Assembly: GCA_030065915.1 (NCBI GenBank)
Contig: JASJCQ010000001.1
Span: forward strand, 124,001 to 188,000
Direction of reading: 5' to 3'
Length of the DNA stretch: 64,000 nt
Source of the DNA: Woeseiaceae bacterium
GTDB taxonomy: Bacteria > Pseudomonadota > Gammaproteobacteria > Steroidobacterales > Woeseiaceae
This document shows positions 26,528 to 36,635 of the stretch, in pieces. Under the pieces are notes generated by a model. It was not told the origin of the DNA and ran no database searches. It saw nothing but the letters and a program-made list of their open reading frames with translations. Every line of letters starts with the position of its first letter. The first letter of the stretch is position 1. Both the position numbers and the translations under genes were made by a program.

Positions 26528-28249
26528 TCAGCGCAGTCTGCGCAAGAGCTTGAGGACACCGGGACCGACCGCAGACTTGAGTGCATTTCGTCGTTTCACC
26601 TTCTGCTTGATGGAGTCGAGAGACTCACCGTCCTCCAATTGGATCTCGATCACTGTAGGACCTTCTTGAAGTTGGGCGGCGCGAATCTGCTCTGCCAGGT
26701 CTTCGCTACCCATGACATATCTTGCACCCAGTGACGTCGAAAGATCCTTCAGATCGTACGGCTGAAGCCGCGTTGCTGATTCATGGCCATATTGTTCAAG
26801 CTGCTGCATTCGGATCTGGCCAAGGTATCCATCACGAAATACCAGTATCGGTAGAGCTACTCCTTCCTTACTCGCGGTCGTTATTTCTCCAGCTACCATC
26901 AGAAGACTGCCGTCCCCGATGAGGGCGGTCACCGGCCTTCCGGGAACTGCCAGTGCCGCACCTACCGCGGCAGGCAGACCAAAACCCATGGACTGAAAAT
27001 CGGAAGGGAAAATCAGGCTGCGGGGGCTCATTGCATCGACATGCGTTCTCGCAAGAATCTGATGCAGGCCTGTGTCAGTAACGAGTATTCCATCGTCACC
27101 CATCGCATCGCTAACCTGGGCAAACAAGTGCCGGCAATCTCCCTTGCCCCGCCAAACCGGCTCGCAGCGGACGGACGATCGGGATTCACTCAGTCGCTTC
27201 CTGAAGTCAGCGACTGCCGCGTATTGTCGCCGGCTGGAACCGCCGACATCGTGGGAACCCATCTTGGGAAGCGAACAAGTCAGAAAGTCCCCGATGTCCA
27301 TACGGCAGGCCCACCGAGCCGGGTAGTTGCCGTCGAGCACGCGACTGTCCAGGTCAACATGAAGCAGTTTGCTTTTGTCGAGAACAAGTCTGAATCCGCC
27401 CGTGCCGTTGTGGGAGAAACGACAGCCCAATGCCGCGACGAAATCGGCCGCACTCAGGAATTCATTCAGGACCTCAACGTCGTCGCTCAGCAAGTCCGCT
27501 CGAAGACACAAAGGATGATTCTCTGGGATGACACCACGAGCTGTGGGTGTCGTGAAAACCGCCGCTCCGGTGAGTTCGACCAGCTCTAGTAATTGGTCCG
27601 CGAAGTCCAAGGTCCCGCCGCCTGCGAAGACCACAGGCCGCTCTGCTTGCAACCAGCTTTCCAGTAACTCTGCGGGCACGGACTGACTCTCTGACCCGGA
27701 TTTCACAACCGGATCAGGCTTGGGGCTCAATGCTTGTGTTTCCGTCCCGAGCACACTGGAATCGACCTGCAACAAGACAGGACGAGGACCGGATTCCATG
27801 GCCGCCGCAGATGCCTGCGCCAGTACAGCCCTTAAGGACTCTGTATCTGAAATATCAAACACGTGGCAGCCCAGCGACGTCGCAATTTCACGCTGCTTCA
27901 GTACCTGAAGATCGTATTGAAATCCTCGCTCCGGAGGTGTCGGCGTGATGAGGATAACTGCCGACGAATCCAGCGCCGCCTCAGCGAGCGGCGGCACGGC
28001 CCAGGCGAAGCCGGGACCTGCGATACCGAGAAAAACGGCGGGTTGCCCGCTGGAGCGATACCAACCATTGGCCATGAAGCCTGCACCTGCCTCGCTGGCT
28101 GCGAGAACCGTTCGAATGCCGGACTGCCTCAGAGACTCAAACAACGCCACATTCTGGGTGCCCGGCAGACCGAACACGCAACGTACCCCAATTTCATCGA
28201 GCGCATTTACGAGCGCGTCGGCTCCATTAGTCAATCTACGTCTTGTCAT
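26528..28249 (-). CDS. thiamine-diphosphate-dependent enzyme (acetolactate-synthase-like)
   Basis: TPP enzyme of 573 residues with the three-domain ALS-type fold. The N-terminal PYR domain has VFGLPGTQN and the conserved Glu in AASEAGAGFMANG (near residue 55). A central domain follows, then a C-terminal PP domain with the Mg/TPP motif IGDGSLLMVAGEI. The usual second half of the motif (N-N) is replaced by VFRDGYLG, so substrate use may differ from IlvB. The reaction would be decarboxylation and ligation of a 2-oxo acid; the substrate is unknown. It is transcribed 34 bp after the FemAB-like gene. It is not next to an ilvN regulatory subunit, which argues against branched-chain amino acid synthesis. 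Confidence 0.82.
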   Translation of the reverse strand: MTRRRLTNGADALVNALDEIGVRCVFGLPGTQNVALFESLRQSGIRTVLAASEAGAGFMANGWYRSSGQPAVFLGIAGPGFAWAVPPLAEAALDSSAVILITPTPPERGFQYDLQVLKQREIATSLGCHVFDISDTESLRAVLAQASAAAMESGPRPVLLQVDSSVLGTETQALSPKPDPVVKSGSESQSVPAELLESWLQAERPVVFAGGGTLDFADQLLELVELTGAAVFTTPTARGVIPENHPLCLRADLLSDDVEVLNEFLSAADFVAALGCRFSHNGTGGFRLVLDKSKLLHVDLDSRVLDGNYPARWACRMDIGDFLTCSLPKMGSHDVGGSSRRQYAAVADFRKRLSESRSSVRCEPVWRGKGDCRHLFAQVSDAMGDDGILVTDTGLHQILARTHVDAMSPRSLIFPSDFQSMGFGLPAAVGAALAVPGRPVTALIGDGSLLMVAGEITTASKEGVALPILVFRDGYLGQIRMQQLEQYGHESATRLQPYDLKDLSTSLGARYVMGSEDLAEQIRAAQLQEGPTVIEIQLEDGESLDSIKQKVKRRNALKSAVGPGVLKLLRRLR

Positions 28250-28283
28250 TCACTTCAACAACGATCTCTGTCGGCCAGAAGCG

Positions 28284-29297
28284 CTACCGCCGCAGCAGCG
28301 TGCGCGCGACCGAGCTCAAGCGACTGCCCCAGCGATATCTTCGAGTTGATGGATACTCGAGTACGAGACACAGACGCAAGTCTCCGCCGAACTGACTCTT
28401 GAAACGCGTCACACTATTCAAACTTGCATCGGTCAAATCGTTATGCAAGTAACCTTCATCAGCCAGGGTCTCGAATGCCTTCCAGCGAAGATACGCATTC
28501 GAGCCCGTTTTCAAATGCTCGCCATCGGCGCAGGCGCTTACCGTTTCACACACAGGGTGGTCGCCCGTCAATACGAGCTGGGAAGCAATTGACTTTCCGT
28601 CCGGAAGGCGGGCATGAAAGAGACGGGCAAGACCCGCTTCGTGCAGAGCACCAAAATAATTCCGAAAGTCCGTCCTCGGCAAGTAAATCGGGGCACCCTT
28701 TCGAATATGCGTCTCCTCGTGCATCCGATAGAAGCTCTCGAAATCATCATCTACGGTGACGGTCACGCCCTCTCGATCGCAACGGCGGATAAGGCGTTTA
28801 AGGTTCCTGTCGACGAGTTCCCACTGCTGCTTCAGATCCGACAGGGGCACCAGATAAGTATAGGTTGGCGCCGCCTGCCAACCACGCTGCAGGAGTGCTC
28901 GAGCATCGACGAACGGCCAACGGAATTTGATGAGCGTCCTTGCATATCCCTGAGCCTCTATGCTCTTTGCTAATTCGTCGGTCAGCTTGATGAGACTCGA
29001 GGTTTGCTGAGACGGGTATCTCGACGCACCCTCCCCGACCACGAAACCGTTATATTGCAACAGCAACCGCGGCTCCAGAATCGTACCCCAGCGAGTCTCC
29101 CTTTCAAACAATGCGGTGCCGCCAACGCATACACCGTTCGCGGTGAGCGCCAGAATACGGAAACGGCATCCGGTTGACTTGGCGAGAACGTCCAGATACC
29201 TCGTACAGGCATAGACACTGCCGGTTGGAGACGATGCGACGAAGCGATCCCAGTCTTCGTAGCCAGATTCATCCAGGATATGTGGCTCGATGTTCAA
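28284..29297 (-). CDS. FemAB/GNAT-like acyltransferase (BioF2 type)
   Basis: Protein of 337 residues with two GNAT-like halves typical of FemAB/BioF2-domain transferases: N-terminal W-D-R-F-V-ASSPTGSVYACTRYLDVLAK, and a C-terminal half with RRCDREGVTVTV and a conserved H-N-D-L-T-DASLNSVTRFKSQFGG end. FemAB relatives transfer aminoacyl groups to peptidoglycan or amino sugars; in exosortase regions related genes are common but their acceptors are unknown. It starts at TTG 29297, overlapping the ATP-grasp stop by four bases, so it is translationally coupled. Coupling suggests one enzyme activates an acid and the other transfers it. Confidence 0.78.
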   Translation of the reverse strand: MNIEPHILDESGYEDWDRFVASSPTGSVYACTRYLDVLAKSTGCRFRILALTANGVCVGGTALFERETRWGTILEPRLLLQYNGFVVGEGASRYPSQQTSSLIKLTDELAKSIEAQGYARTLIKFRWPFVDARALLQRGWQAAPTYTYLVPLSDLKQQWELVDRNLKRLIRRCDREGVTVTVDDDFESFYRMHEETHIRKGAPIYLPRTDFRNYFGALHEAGLARLFHARLPDGKSIASQLVLTGDHPVCETVSACADGEHLKTGSNAYLRWKAFETLADEGYLHNDLTDASLNSVTRFKSQFGGDLRLCLVLEYPSTRRYRWGSRLSSVARTLLRR

Positions 29298-30523
29298 GCC
29301 GGAGTCTTCTCGCGATTTCGCGCGATTCGCCTGCTTATCATGCCTTTCGCCAATCTATAGAAATTTACGAATGCGGGCACCGGGTCAGACCACATGAATA
29401 CAGGTTGATACGACCGCGTCCAATCGAAAATCATGGTCAGAAACGCGGCGGCGCCACGATCCTTACTGTTCTTGTATGCTTCCCAGTCGTAGACCGGATA
29501 GGTGCCGCGCTTGCCGATCTTGTAGGGTTCCTGGTCTGGTATTGGCAGGCCAAGCGCATCCGCATAGGCTGGCTGGCAAACACTCAGGCCACATCGGTCT
29601 GCATAGTCGATAAACCACCAGGGCCTGCAGTTGACTTCCAGGATCTTGTAGAGCTTGTCGCGATCATCCAATTTAAACTCGGCGCTGAATATCCCGTGGA
29701 ATCCTGTGTGCTCAAAAAGACGCTGCAGCGTATCTACCGCTTGCTGCAGGGGCTGAAGTGGCACAGTAACCATGTCAGTGCTGTTGCCGAAATCGGGAGG
29801 ATACATTTGCAGTCGCTGCCTTGCCAGCAACTGCATTTTCGAACCATCTTTCGATCGATAACCGTCTATAAAGTAGTGATTCGTCGGTGGACCCGGAACG
29901 TATTCCTGGATCATCATTTCGATGCCTTCGGCCCACGCGACTTTCACTTTGTTCAATGCGTCGTCGGCATCACTGACGGAGAAACCTTTGACCCCAAAGG
30001 CTGCAAAGAAGGTCAACGAGTCGAACGGTTTGAGAAAAGCGCTCTCGTAGACATTGTCCGGTATTTCCCACGCGCTACTGTCCCGCTGCAGGCTAAACGA
30101 GCGCGGATGCGGTAGATCGAGTCGCTCGAGAACCTCGCGAAACAGGTTCTTGTCAACCATCAAATCAACGATCTCGGGCGCGGGAGTCCAGTGTTTGTAT
30201 CGATTACCAGCTGCGTTGCTTAGCCTTGATACAGACTGGGTCCAGGCGTCAGAGCAAGGCATCAGGACGGCGGTTTCCAGTCCCGTCGCATCCAACCATG
30301 CTTCAAGGTCGGCAGGTCCCAGCACGCCCTTCGGCCAGTCGCCCAGGGCCGTATGGAATCGTGACAGGCCCGCTATATCTGATTTATCCGAGGTGTATAA
30401 GACCTCGATGCCGGCGCGATGAAGAGAGCGAATTGTCCCTAGAGCTGTTTCTCCGACTCCCAATACAATTGCTGGCGGTTTGCGATGCGTTTGCGCACGA
30501 TTGTGGCTACTGCCTTGGATCAC
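29294..30523 (-). CDS. ATP-grasp family ligase
   Basis: Protein of 409 residues resembling carbamoyl-phosphate-synthase-type ATP-grasp proteins. The N-terminal pre-grasp part is AIVLGVGETALGTIRSLHRAGI. The ATP-binding region includes VDKNLFREVLERLDLPHPRS, LKPFDSLTFFA and MMIQEYVPG. The Mg/acidic end is GIFSAEFKLDDRDKLYKILEVNCRPW. Such enzymes join a carboxylate, via acyl phosphate, to an amine or other nucleophile. The specific substrate is unknown. GTG start. It is first in the unit ATP-grasp, FemAB-like, TPP enzyme, with the methyltransferase beyond a gap. Confidence 0.8.
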   Translation of the reverse strand: MIQGSSHNRAQTHRKPPAIVLGVGETALGTIRSLHRAGIEVLYTSDKSDIAGLSRFHTALGDWPKGVLGPADLEAWLDATGLETAVLMPCSDAWTQSVSRLSNAAGNRYKHWTPAPEIVDLMVDKNLFREVLERLDLPHPRSFSLQRDSSAWEIPDNVYESAFLKPFDSLTFFAAFGVKGFSVSDADDALNKVKVAWAEGIEMMIQEYVPGPPTNHYFIDGYRSKDGSKMQLLARQRLQMYPPDFGNSTDMVTVPLQPLQQAVDTLQRLFEHTGFHGIFSAEFKLDDRDKLYKILEVNCRPWWFIDYADRCGLSVCQPAYADALGLPIPDQEPYKIGKRGTYPVYDWEAYKNSKDRGAAAFLTMIFDWTRSYQPVFMWSDPVPAFVNFYRLAKGMISRRIARNREKTPA

Positions 30524-31001
30524 TTTCTATGTCACTAAAACTACGGAACTGTCATTGAACTTCGAACGCAATACGATGCCTCGAACGCTGCATTCATTGT
30601 CGCAGTCTACATGGGCCTTAGTAAATGGAAATTTTCGTCCAGCGTTTCCGGCATCGTCGGCAGCGCATTCGAAACGTCAGCAATTCAGGCGTTACGTTAA
30701 ACGGAAGGGACAAAGCGGACTTCCGCTGGCTCATTTTGTACCGGACCCTCCGGTGACACTAGCGGCACAAACTGCCGAGCGCGTTAGCTCCGCGCAGGCG
30801 TTGCGCCGTTGGCAGACGAGGTGTTAGAACATCGGCTTCGACAGGGCCAGACTTCAAGCGCCGCAGAGTGAGTTCGCGCAATCAAACTCGTCCCCGATTC
30901 TAGTACAATGCTGTGCGATTTTTACGCTGGATCAAGCCAGCGCACTCGCCCCGGCGTTCACTCGACAAGTCGGACTTTATAAACTGGAAGCGGAGGGCCC
31001 G
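30524..31001. other. 478-bp divergent intergenic region
   Basis: Promoters for the minus-strand ATP-grasp operon and the plus-strand GT39 gene must lie here. A TACAAT hexamer at 30904-30909 is a possible -10 for the plus direction, without a good -35. No sigma-54 element or CRP-like palindrome is apparent. Confidence 0.4.
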
Positions 31002-32978
31002 ATGCTCAACAGAGAGAATTCCTTGATCCGTGAAGACCACAACAAGCTGTTGATCGCAGCGATAGTTGTCGCGCTTGCTGTTGTCGCCGGATTACCCCGA
31101 TTCTGGAATCTCGGCGAGTTGGGTTTTTTTGGTGACGAGGAGACAACCTCTCTTCCGTCGCTGGCTCTGGCGGTTGATGGCGACGCCGTGATGCCGAGCG
31201 GGATGCCATACAATCGCGCAATCTCACAAACATGGGCAAATGCGCAGTCCGCCAAGCTGTTCGGGTTGAGTTCGGAGTTTTCCTATCGCCTCCCGAGCGC
31301 CGTTTCGGGAACCCTTACAGTCGTTGCCGTGTTTCTCCTGCTGACGCCTTTCTGCGGCAAGTACGTCGCTGCGGTCGCGGCTGTACTACTGGCTCTGTCG
31401 GAATGGAATATCATTCTATCCCGAACAGCACGAATGTATGGTCCGTTTCTGCTTTGCTTCCTGACCTGCGCGCTATCGACCTGGCTTTGGGCCACATCAA
31501 GAAAGCCGGCGTATTTCGTGCTGTCGGCCGTTAGCTTTGTGGGCGCGGCCACGCTGCATGCTCTAAGCGTTCTCTGTGCGATTATTCCATTGCTCCTGCT
31601 TGCTTTCCCTGACAAGAACAAAGTGAGACAACACTGGCTGTTGATCCTGTCTGGCGCGATGGGAGGCGCGGCCTGGGCTACTGCAAGGTACTTGCACAAC
31701 GTGCCGTTCAGGACCTGGCCCGTTAGCGACGGACGAACGAGAGTTCCAGTCAGTGGCGAATCAGCCGGTGACGAGCTGGCTCAATCTCTGTTTGAGATCG
31801 TGGGCTTGCAAGGAGTCGCCTGGTTGTTCCTGATCGCCGGCCTGGCCATCGGACTGTACGTTCTTAACACCCTGAATCTCTACAGACCTGATCGCCCGGC
31901 ATACAGGTGGCGCTCAATCGCGCTTTCCCTGTTGATCATTGGTGCATGCATCGGCGCGTGCCTGGCTTATTTGCATGCTTCTTTCATCTTGGTATTGCTG
32001 TTTCTCATTATGTATCCGGATTCCAAGATCGAACTGCTCAAGAAGACATGGCCCGCGATAGCCGCTGTGGCGCTAATCGCAGCGGTTCATACGATAGTGC
32101 TCGCGACTGATCTGTCAACATGGGATCTGGCGAAACGCATCATCGGTCACCCCTACCCTACAATCCTGGTGTTCGCTGAAGCCATGCCGGTCTTGGTCAC
32201 TCTGTTTCTAGCATCGGTTGTCATACTGGCTTTGAGCGATTACGAAGATTCCTCTGCCCCGGCTCGGCTATTCTGTATCGCCGCCATTCTGCCGCTTTTC
32301 GCGGTCGGATTGTTCGGCGGTGCGCCCATCCGGTACCTGACAACGGTGTACCCGTTCATTGTCCTGACACCTGTTGCTGTTGCGATACCTTTAATCCAGC
32401 GCTTTTTGGATCCTATGACATCGAACGCGAGAAGACTCTCGCTTGCAGCGTTGGGGATTGTGTCGATTGTCGGCGTACCGTCGCATAGCGTTTACGCGGC
32501 GATTGGGTCGGCGACGATAACTTATGGTGACAACCGGGCTTCCATGCAACTTCCATTCTATCCCGACCACAAGAATCCCGGCCTGTTCGTAAAGCAGATG
32601 ATGAGAGACGAAGATGTTGTAATCGCGGAAGATGCATTACAACAAGCCTGGTATGTCGGGGACGTAGACTATTGGTTCCGGAGTCCGAGAATCGAAGCCA
32701 GATTTCACTATATCGACCCGAACGATGGAAGACAGAAGGATATTTATGTGTCCAGCGAGATTCTATCTGCTGGTGATATCGAGGCTGTGCTGAACGCCGC
32801 CGGTGGACGGGTTTTCTATATTACTTCGGGCGAGTTAGTCGGCAAGGAGCAATGGTATCTGGACGAGGATCAATCTGATTGGTTGACGAAGCTCAGGGAA
32901 CTACGAACGCCACTCATGATTGGACAGGACGGGCAAACTGCGGTTTATTGCCTGAATTGTGACGCTCGTCTCGATTAA
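31002..32978 (+). CDS. GT39/ArnT-like membrane glycosyltransferase
   Basis: Polytopic membrane protein of 658 residues (about 11-12 hydrophobic helices) of the GT-C PMT/ArnT type. The conserved first periplasmic loop has an acidic motif (LGFFGDEETTS) shortly after the first helix, and a second motif SEWNIILSRTARMYGP matches family members. A C-terminal periplasmic domain of about 150 residues follows the last helix. It would transfer a sugar from a polyprenyl-phosphate carrier in the periplasm; the GT2 pair at 17-19 kb could make that carrier-linked sugar. ATG start with GGAG upstream. It appears to be transcribed alone. Confidence 0.83.
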   Translation: MLNRENSLIREDHNKLLIAAIVVALAVVAGLPRFWNLGELGFFGDEETTSLPSLALAVDGDAVMPSGMPYNRAISQTWANAQSAKLFGLSSEFSYRLPSAVSGTLTVVAVFLLLTPFCGKYVAAVAAVLLALSEWNIILSRTARMYGPFLLCFLTCALSTWLWATSRKPAYFVLSAVSFVGAATLHALSVLCAIIPLLLLAFPDKNKVRQHWLLILSGAMGGAAWATARYLHNVPFRTWPVSDGRTRVPVSGESAGDELAQSLFEIVGLQGVAWLFLIAGLAIGLYVLNTLNLYRPDRPAYRWRSIALSLLIIGACIGACLAYLHASFILVLLFLIMYPDSKIELLKKTWPAIAAVALIAAVHTIVLATDLSTWDLAKRIIGHPYPTILVFAEAMPVLVTLFLASVVILALSDYEDSSAPARLFCIAAILPLFAVGLFGGAPIRYLTTVYPFIVLTPVAVAIPLIQRFLDPMTSNARRLSLAALGIVSIVGVPSHSVYAAIGSATITYGDNRASMQLPFYPDHKNPGLFVKQMMRDEDVVIAEDALQQAWYVGDVDYWFRSPRIEARFHYIDPNDGRQKDIYVSSEILSAGDIEAVLNAAGGRVFYITSGELVGKEQWYLDEDQSDWLTKLRELRTPLMIGQDGQTAVYCLNCDARLD

Positions 32979-33101
32979 CAGGTTGCATTAGGTCGGATAA
33001 TCAGGGGCATTACTCCAGCGGTTCGCCTGGATCAGCCCTCTTGGCCCGGGCACGAGTCTGTAGCCGTTCAACGTGACTCAATCGCTAAGGATGCGGTTTC
33101 T

Positions 33102-34031
33102 ATGGAAATGTCAAAAGCCCAGATCATGAGAGTAAGCCTGCTAAGTGTCTTTGCAGTGCCTCTCCTCTCTATTGAAACTGCACGGGGATCGGAGTGCGAC
33201 ACACTTGCCGTACCTGCCAATGAACTGATCTGGTGCGATGACTTCGAAGACAGTGACCTGCCGCCTTCCGGGAACATCGCAGACAACTACCATGACTATC
33301 AAGACGAGGGCGGCCGTCTGCAACGGGTTACGACAAGGGCATGGAGTGGTGATTTCTCATTGCGGCAGGAATACACGAACGCAGGCGTTAAGTCGGCCGG
33401 CTATTTCTTTCGAACGTTTGGCCGGAGTCCCGTCTCGAGCCTAAGCCACAGCGACCGGGATTTTCGACAGATATTCTGGCGAATGTACGTTCTGCATCCG
33501 GACGGATTCGTCGATTTTCCGAGCAAACTGTCCAGGGCGACTGTTTTCGCTGCTGCAAACCGAGCCCAGGCGATGATCGGGCACGTCTGGATCAATGGCA
33601 ACGATCGTAACTATTGGCTTGTTGACCCCGCTTCGGGAACGGATGAATCCGGCAATCTTCGAACCACAAGGTGGAACGATTTCCCGAACCTGCGCTGGCT
33701 TGGCCAGGCGGCATCGACAACTCCAATCAGGACCGGACAGTGGCAATGCGTCGAGGCAATGATCTCCTTGAATACGCCCGGGCAATCAGACGGCGTGTTT
33801 ACGATGTGGATAGATGACCAGCTCGTCGCGACAAGAGAGAACTTGAATTGGCTAGGCTCGTACGATGACTATGGAATTAATGCTGTGATGTTCGAGAGCT
33901 ATTGGGGCGAAGGCTCTCCTGTTGTCCAGGAGAGGTATCTCGACAGCATCGTAATCGCCGAATCCCGCATCGGCTGTTCCAATTCAAGAGCGACCAGGCC
34001 GGCAAGAATTCCGTATTTGACTGTTCAGTGA
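33102..34031 (+). CDS. secreted concanavalin-A-like protein, possible polysaccharide lyase/binding protein
   Basis: Protein of 309 residues with an N-terminal export signal (MRVSLLSVFAVPLLSIETARG) and no PEP-CTERM signal. The mature part looks like a beta-jelly-roll: WCDDFEDSDLPPSG, SLRQEYTNAG, and a lyase-like strand GVFTMWIDDQLVATRENLNW close to the C-terminus, followed by YLDSIVIAES. This arrangement recalls heparin-lyase-I/alginate-lyase-like domains, but I cannot see a full catalytic set, so binding without cleavage is possible. AAGGA lies 10 bases before the ATG. It sits inside the polysaccharide region, as expected for a secreted lyase or matrix-binding protein. Confidence 0.65.
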   Translation: MEMSKAQIMRVSLLSVFAVPLLSIETARGSECDTLAVPANELIWCDDFEDSDLPPSGNIADNYHDYQDEGGRLQRVTTRAWSGDFSLRQEYTNAGVKSAGYFFRTFGRSPVSSLSHSDRDFRQIFWRMYVLHPDGFVDFPSKLSRATVFAAANRAQAMIGHVWINGNDRNYWLVDPASGTDESGNLRTTRWNDFPNLRWLGQAASTTPIRTGQWQCVEAMISLNTPGQSDGVFTMWIDDQLVATRENLNWLGSYDDYGINAVMFESYWGEGSPVVQERYLDSIVIAESRIGCSNSRATRPARIPYLTVQ

Positions 34032-34395
34032 AACCACAGCGAGATTCTTCTGTTTCTGGCCGCAGTAAGCAATAAGAAGTCACTGGTTCTGGAGCAGGAT
34101 TCCGGTAGGGTTGACTCGAAGACCACAGCAATCTCTGCCGGAAAACAGGCGACGACGAACTCCGAATCTTCACGTCCACCCAAGCCGACACCCTGCGGTG
34201 CAAGCCACGATTACGCCAGGAAAGCACCGTCCCGCTGAGGGACCGTAATCATCAGACCGGCAGCCGGGGATCAGAGAACTTCGTCTCGTTTGCTGGCTCT
34301 GATAAACGAGCGAGATGATGCCTACCAATATGCTGGCTTTCTGAGTCTCCTTACGCATCGAATGTCTCGCGGCGCAAGTTTCCACATCAACCGAA
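34032..34395. other. 364-bp convergent gap
   Basis: This lies between the jelly-roll protein gene and the convergent acyltransferase gene. I see no gene, repeat or clear terminator. Confidence 0.4.
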
Positions 34396-36321
34396 TCAGT
34401 GTTCGGTGTGCACTATGATCTTCACGATCTCGTCAACGACAAGTCTTGCGCCGTAGCGGGATAGATGGCTTCCATCATGCCAGACATACGGCTCTGCGCT
34501 TCCTTGCAGGAAAACTGGGCATGCGGGCGCTTCGCCGCAGAGGATTTCTGTCACATCCACAGTGTGAGCGCTACTGTCCTCCAACGCGTCGATCAGTATG
34601 TGAGAGTCCCGCCTTGCATCCGTAGTAGACGCTAGCACAGTACTCTTCTTATAAGATCCCGCTCTGATAATTGCCTCAAAATCTACGACTTTAGGATGTG
34701 GGAGTACGACAATTGGCGTCAAGCCTAGTTCTTCGAGCCGAGCCACAGTCCTCGCCAAGTTAGAGGGCAAATGATCTGCTCCGATCAGATCGCGACGAAC
34801 CTCATCAAGAAGCACTGGTTCTCCGTCCCAGTTTTTTTCGTGCATATACCGAGTATAGGAAGATGATAAAACAACGTACGCTTCTGATTTGTAACGCGAC
34901 GCGAGATTCCCGATTTTGGCTATAGTTTCGGAAGTATAGTCTTTGCATAGTGAGGTAAAGGGCTTCCCCATCCTGGCTGCTTCGTTTCGTTCGACATTCA
35001 AAATGGAGGGGCACGAATGCATGATAAAGCCTGTCATTGGAATTCCCAGCTGATTCAGTCTTTCGCCCAATTCGACGGTTAGGGTGTCCGCATAACTATC
35101 TCCCCATATAAAGACTGGACTTCCTGAACCTTCAAGATCGAATTGATCCACCGACTCGAGCGTCTCGCGAATATCGGTCGAATACAGTGGCTCCCTGAAT
35201 AGGTTTAATGTGTTCCCGATATTGAACTGCAGGATACAGCCAAAAACTACGAGAAAGGATGCGCACAGGGCGCTCGAGCCGAATACTAAGCGCCGGCTTG
35301 TCTTGTTCTTTCGCCTGAAAGGGGCCTCAATGGTGCGCCAGGACACGATAGCGAGAAGGACACTTATAAATAGCAGCCACAGGGAATAGCCGGCGCTCAG
35401 CTCTTGGGGACTGCGATATTTTGCGAGCGCTAGTATTGGTTGGTGCCACAAGTACAAGCTGTAGGACACCAATCCCAGCATTACGAACACTTTTCTTGAT
35501 AATAGAGCGTTCGCCAGTGTTCCAGGGACAGCGAGCAAAATCACCAAGGCAGTCCCAAGTGTAGGCACAACGGTGTAGAGACTAGGTGTAGGCGTACTCT
35601 CATCAAAGCCGTGGACCGCAATTGCGATGAGTATCAACCCGAAGGCACTACCCGTCTGGCTAAACACAGTGCAAGCGACAGCGCCTTTTTTCATCAGATA
35701 GAACGCACAGAATGCGCCCAACAAGATCTCCCAACCGCGGGTCGGCAGAAGATAGAATGCGGCGTTTGGATGCGAGAAGGCCGACCATTGTGCCATTGCG
35801 AGACTAATGGCAAACACGAAGGCTAAAACACAATAGATCACATTGGCACCGGAGCGCCACATCACCATTAGAAACAGAGGAAACAGAATATAATACTGCT
35901 CTTCGACCGCCAGGCTCCAAGTGTGCAACAAAGGCTTGAGTTCCGCTGCCGTTGCAAAATAGTCGCTCTCAAGCCAGAAAAGGACGTTCGAGGAGAATGT
36001 GACTACGGCAACTATGCTCTGTGCGAAATCAAGTAAGTCGCGTGGCAACAACCAGATCCACGCGAATGGAATCGAGACCAGGATCACGAAGAACAGCGCT
36101 GGTAGAATTCGCCTTGCTCGTCGTTCATAGAAGTCGAGGAGACTGAAACTTCCTTGCTCCATTTCTTTCCAGATGATCGATGTGATCAGGTAACCACTTA
36201 TAACGAAGAAGACATCTACGCCAACGAATCCACCGCTGAATTGCTCGAAGCCCGCATGAAAAAAAAGTACCGGGACTACAGCGACTGCCCGCAGGCCATC
36301 AATTTCAGCGCGATATTTCAA
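34396..36321 (-). CDS. membrane O-acyltransferase with C-terminal SGNH domain (OafA/YrhL type)
   Basis: Protein of 641 residues. It begins with the acyltransferase-3 signature YRAEIDGLRAVAVVPVLFFHAGF and SGGFVGVDVFFVISGYLIT, with about ten membrane helices up to residue 360. The C-terminal periplasmic SGNH-like domain has GDSYADTL (nucleophile Ser) and WHDGSHLSRYGA (Asp-His). Such proteins acetylate or otherwise acylate surface polysaccharides, using cytoplasmic acyl-CoA. TTG start at 36321 with GGATG upstream. It appears monocistronic and is divergent from the GT4 gene at 36.6 kb. Confidence 0.9.
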   Translation of the reverse strand: MKYRAEIDGLRAVAVVPVLFFHAGFEQFSGGFVGVDVFFVISGYLITSIIWKEMEQGSFSLLDFYERRARRILPALFFVILVSIPFAWIWLLPRDLLDFAQSIVAVVTFSSNVLFWLESDYFATAAELKPLLHTWSLAVEEQYYILFPLFLMVMWRSGANVIYCVLAFVFAISLAMAQWSAFSHPNAAFYLLPTRGWEILLGAFCAFYLMKKGAVACTVFSQTGSAFGLILIAIAVHGFDESTPTPSLYTVVPTLGTALVILLAVPGTLANALLSRKVFVMLGLVSYSLYLWHQPILALAKYRSPQELSAGYSLWLLFISVLLAIVSWRTIEAPFRRKNKTSRRLVFGSSALCASFLVVFGCILQFNIGNTLNLFREPLYSTDIRETLESVDQFDLEGSGSPVFIWGDSYADTLTVELGERLNQLGIPMTGFIMHSCPSILNVERNEAARMGKPFTSLCKDYTSETIAKIGNLASRYKSEAYVVLSSSYTRYMHEKNWDGEPVLLDEVRRDLIGADHLPSNLARTVARLEELGLTPIVVLPHPKVVDFEAIIRAGSYKKSTVLASTTDARRDSHILIDALEDSSAHTVDVTEILCGEAPACPVFLQGSAEPYVWHDGSHLSRYGARLVVDEIVKIIVHTEH

Positions 36322-36635
36322 GATTCATCCGAAATGGAATTAACGTGCGGGCCATTTGATAACATCGCGATCCAAGGAAGCAACCCATAGGGCAATCTAG
36401 AGACGTTGTTGATGGAAAACAACTCTGTTCGACGCAGTTTTCAATTGATCCAGGATCCACACTATCGGGTCCAACAATTTTCACAGCAACCGTCGAGATG
36501 ACAGCTTGCGAAATCAACCGATCCATGAATTAATTCACCACTGTCTCTTACTGGCGTAGCATCCTTGTCGAATCGATTCCTGTTGCGTTTGACTCCTTCA
36601 CTGTTGGCGGCGAAAGCCTTACGACAAATACCCAC
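36322..36635. other. 314-bp divergent gap
   Basis: This should hold promoters for the acyltransferase gene (minus) and the GT4 gene (plus). I cannot identify confident -35/-10, sigma-54 or operator elements. Confidence 0.35.
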
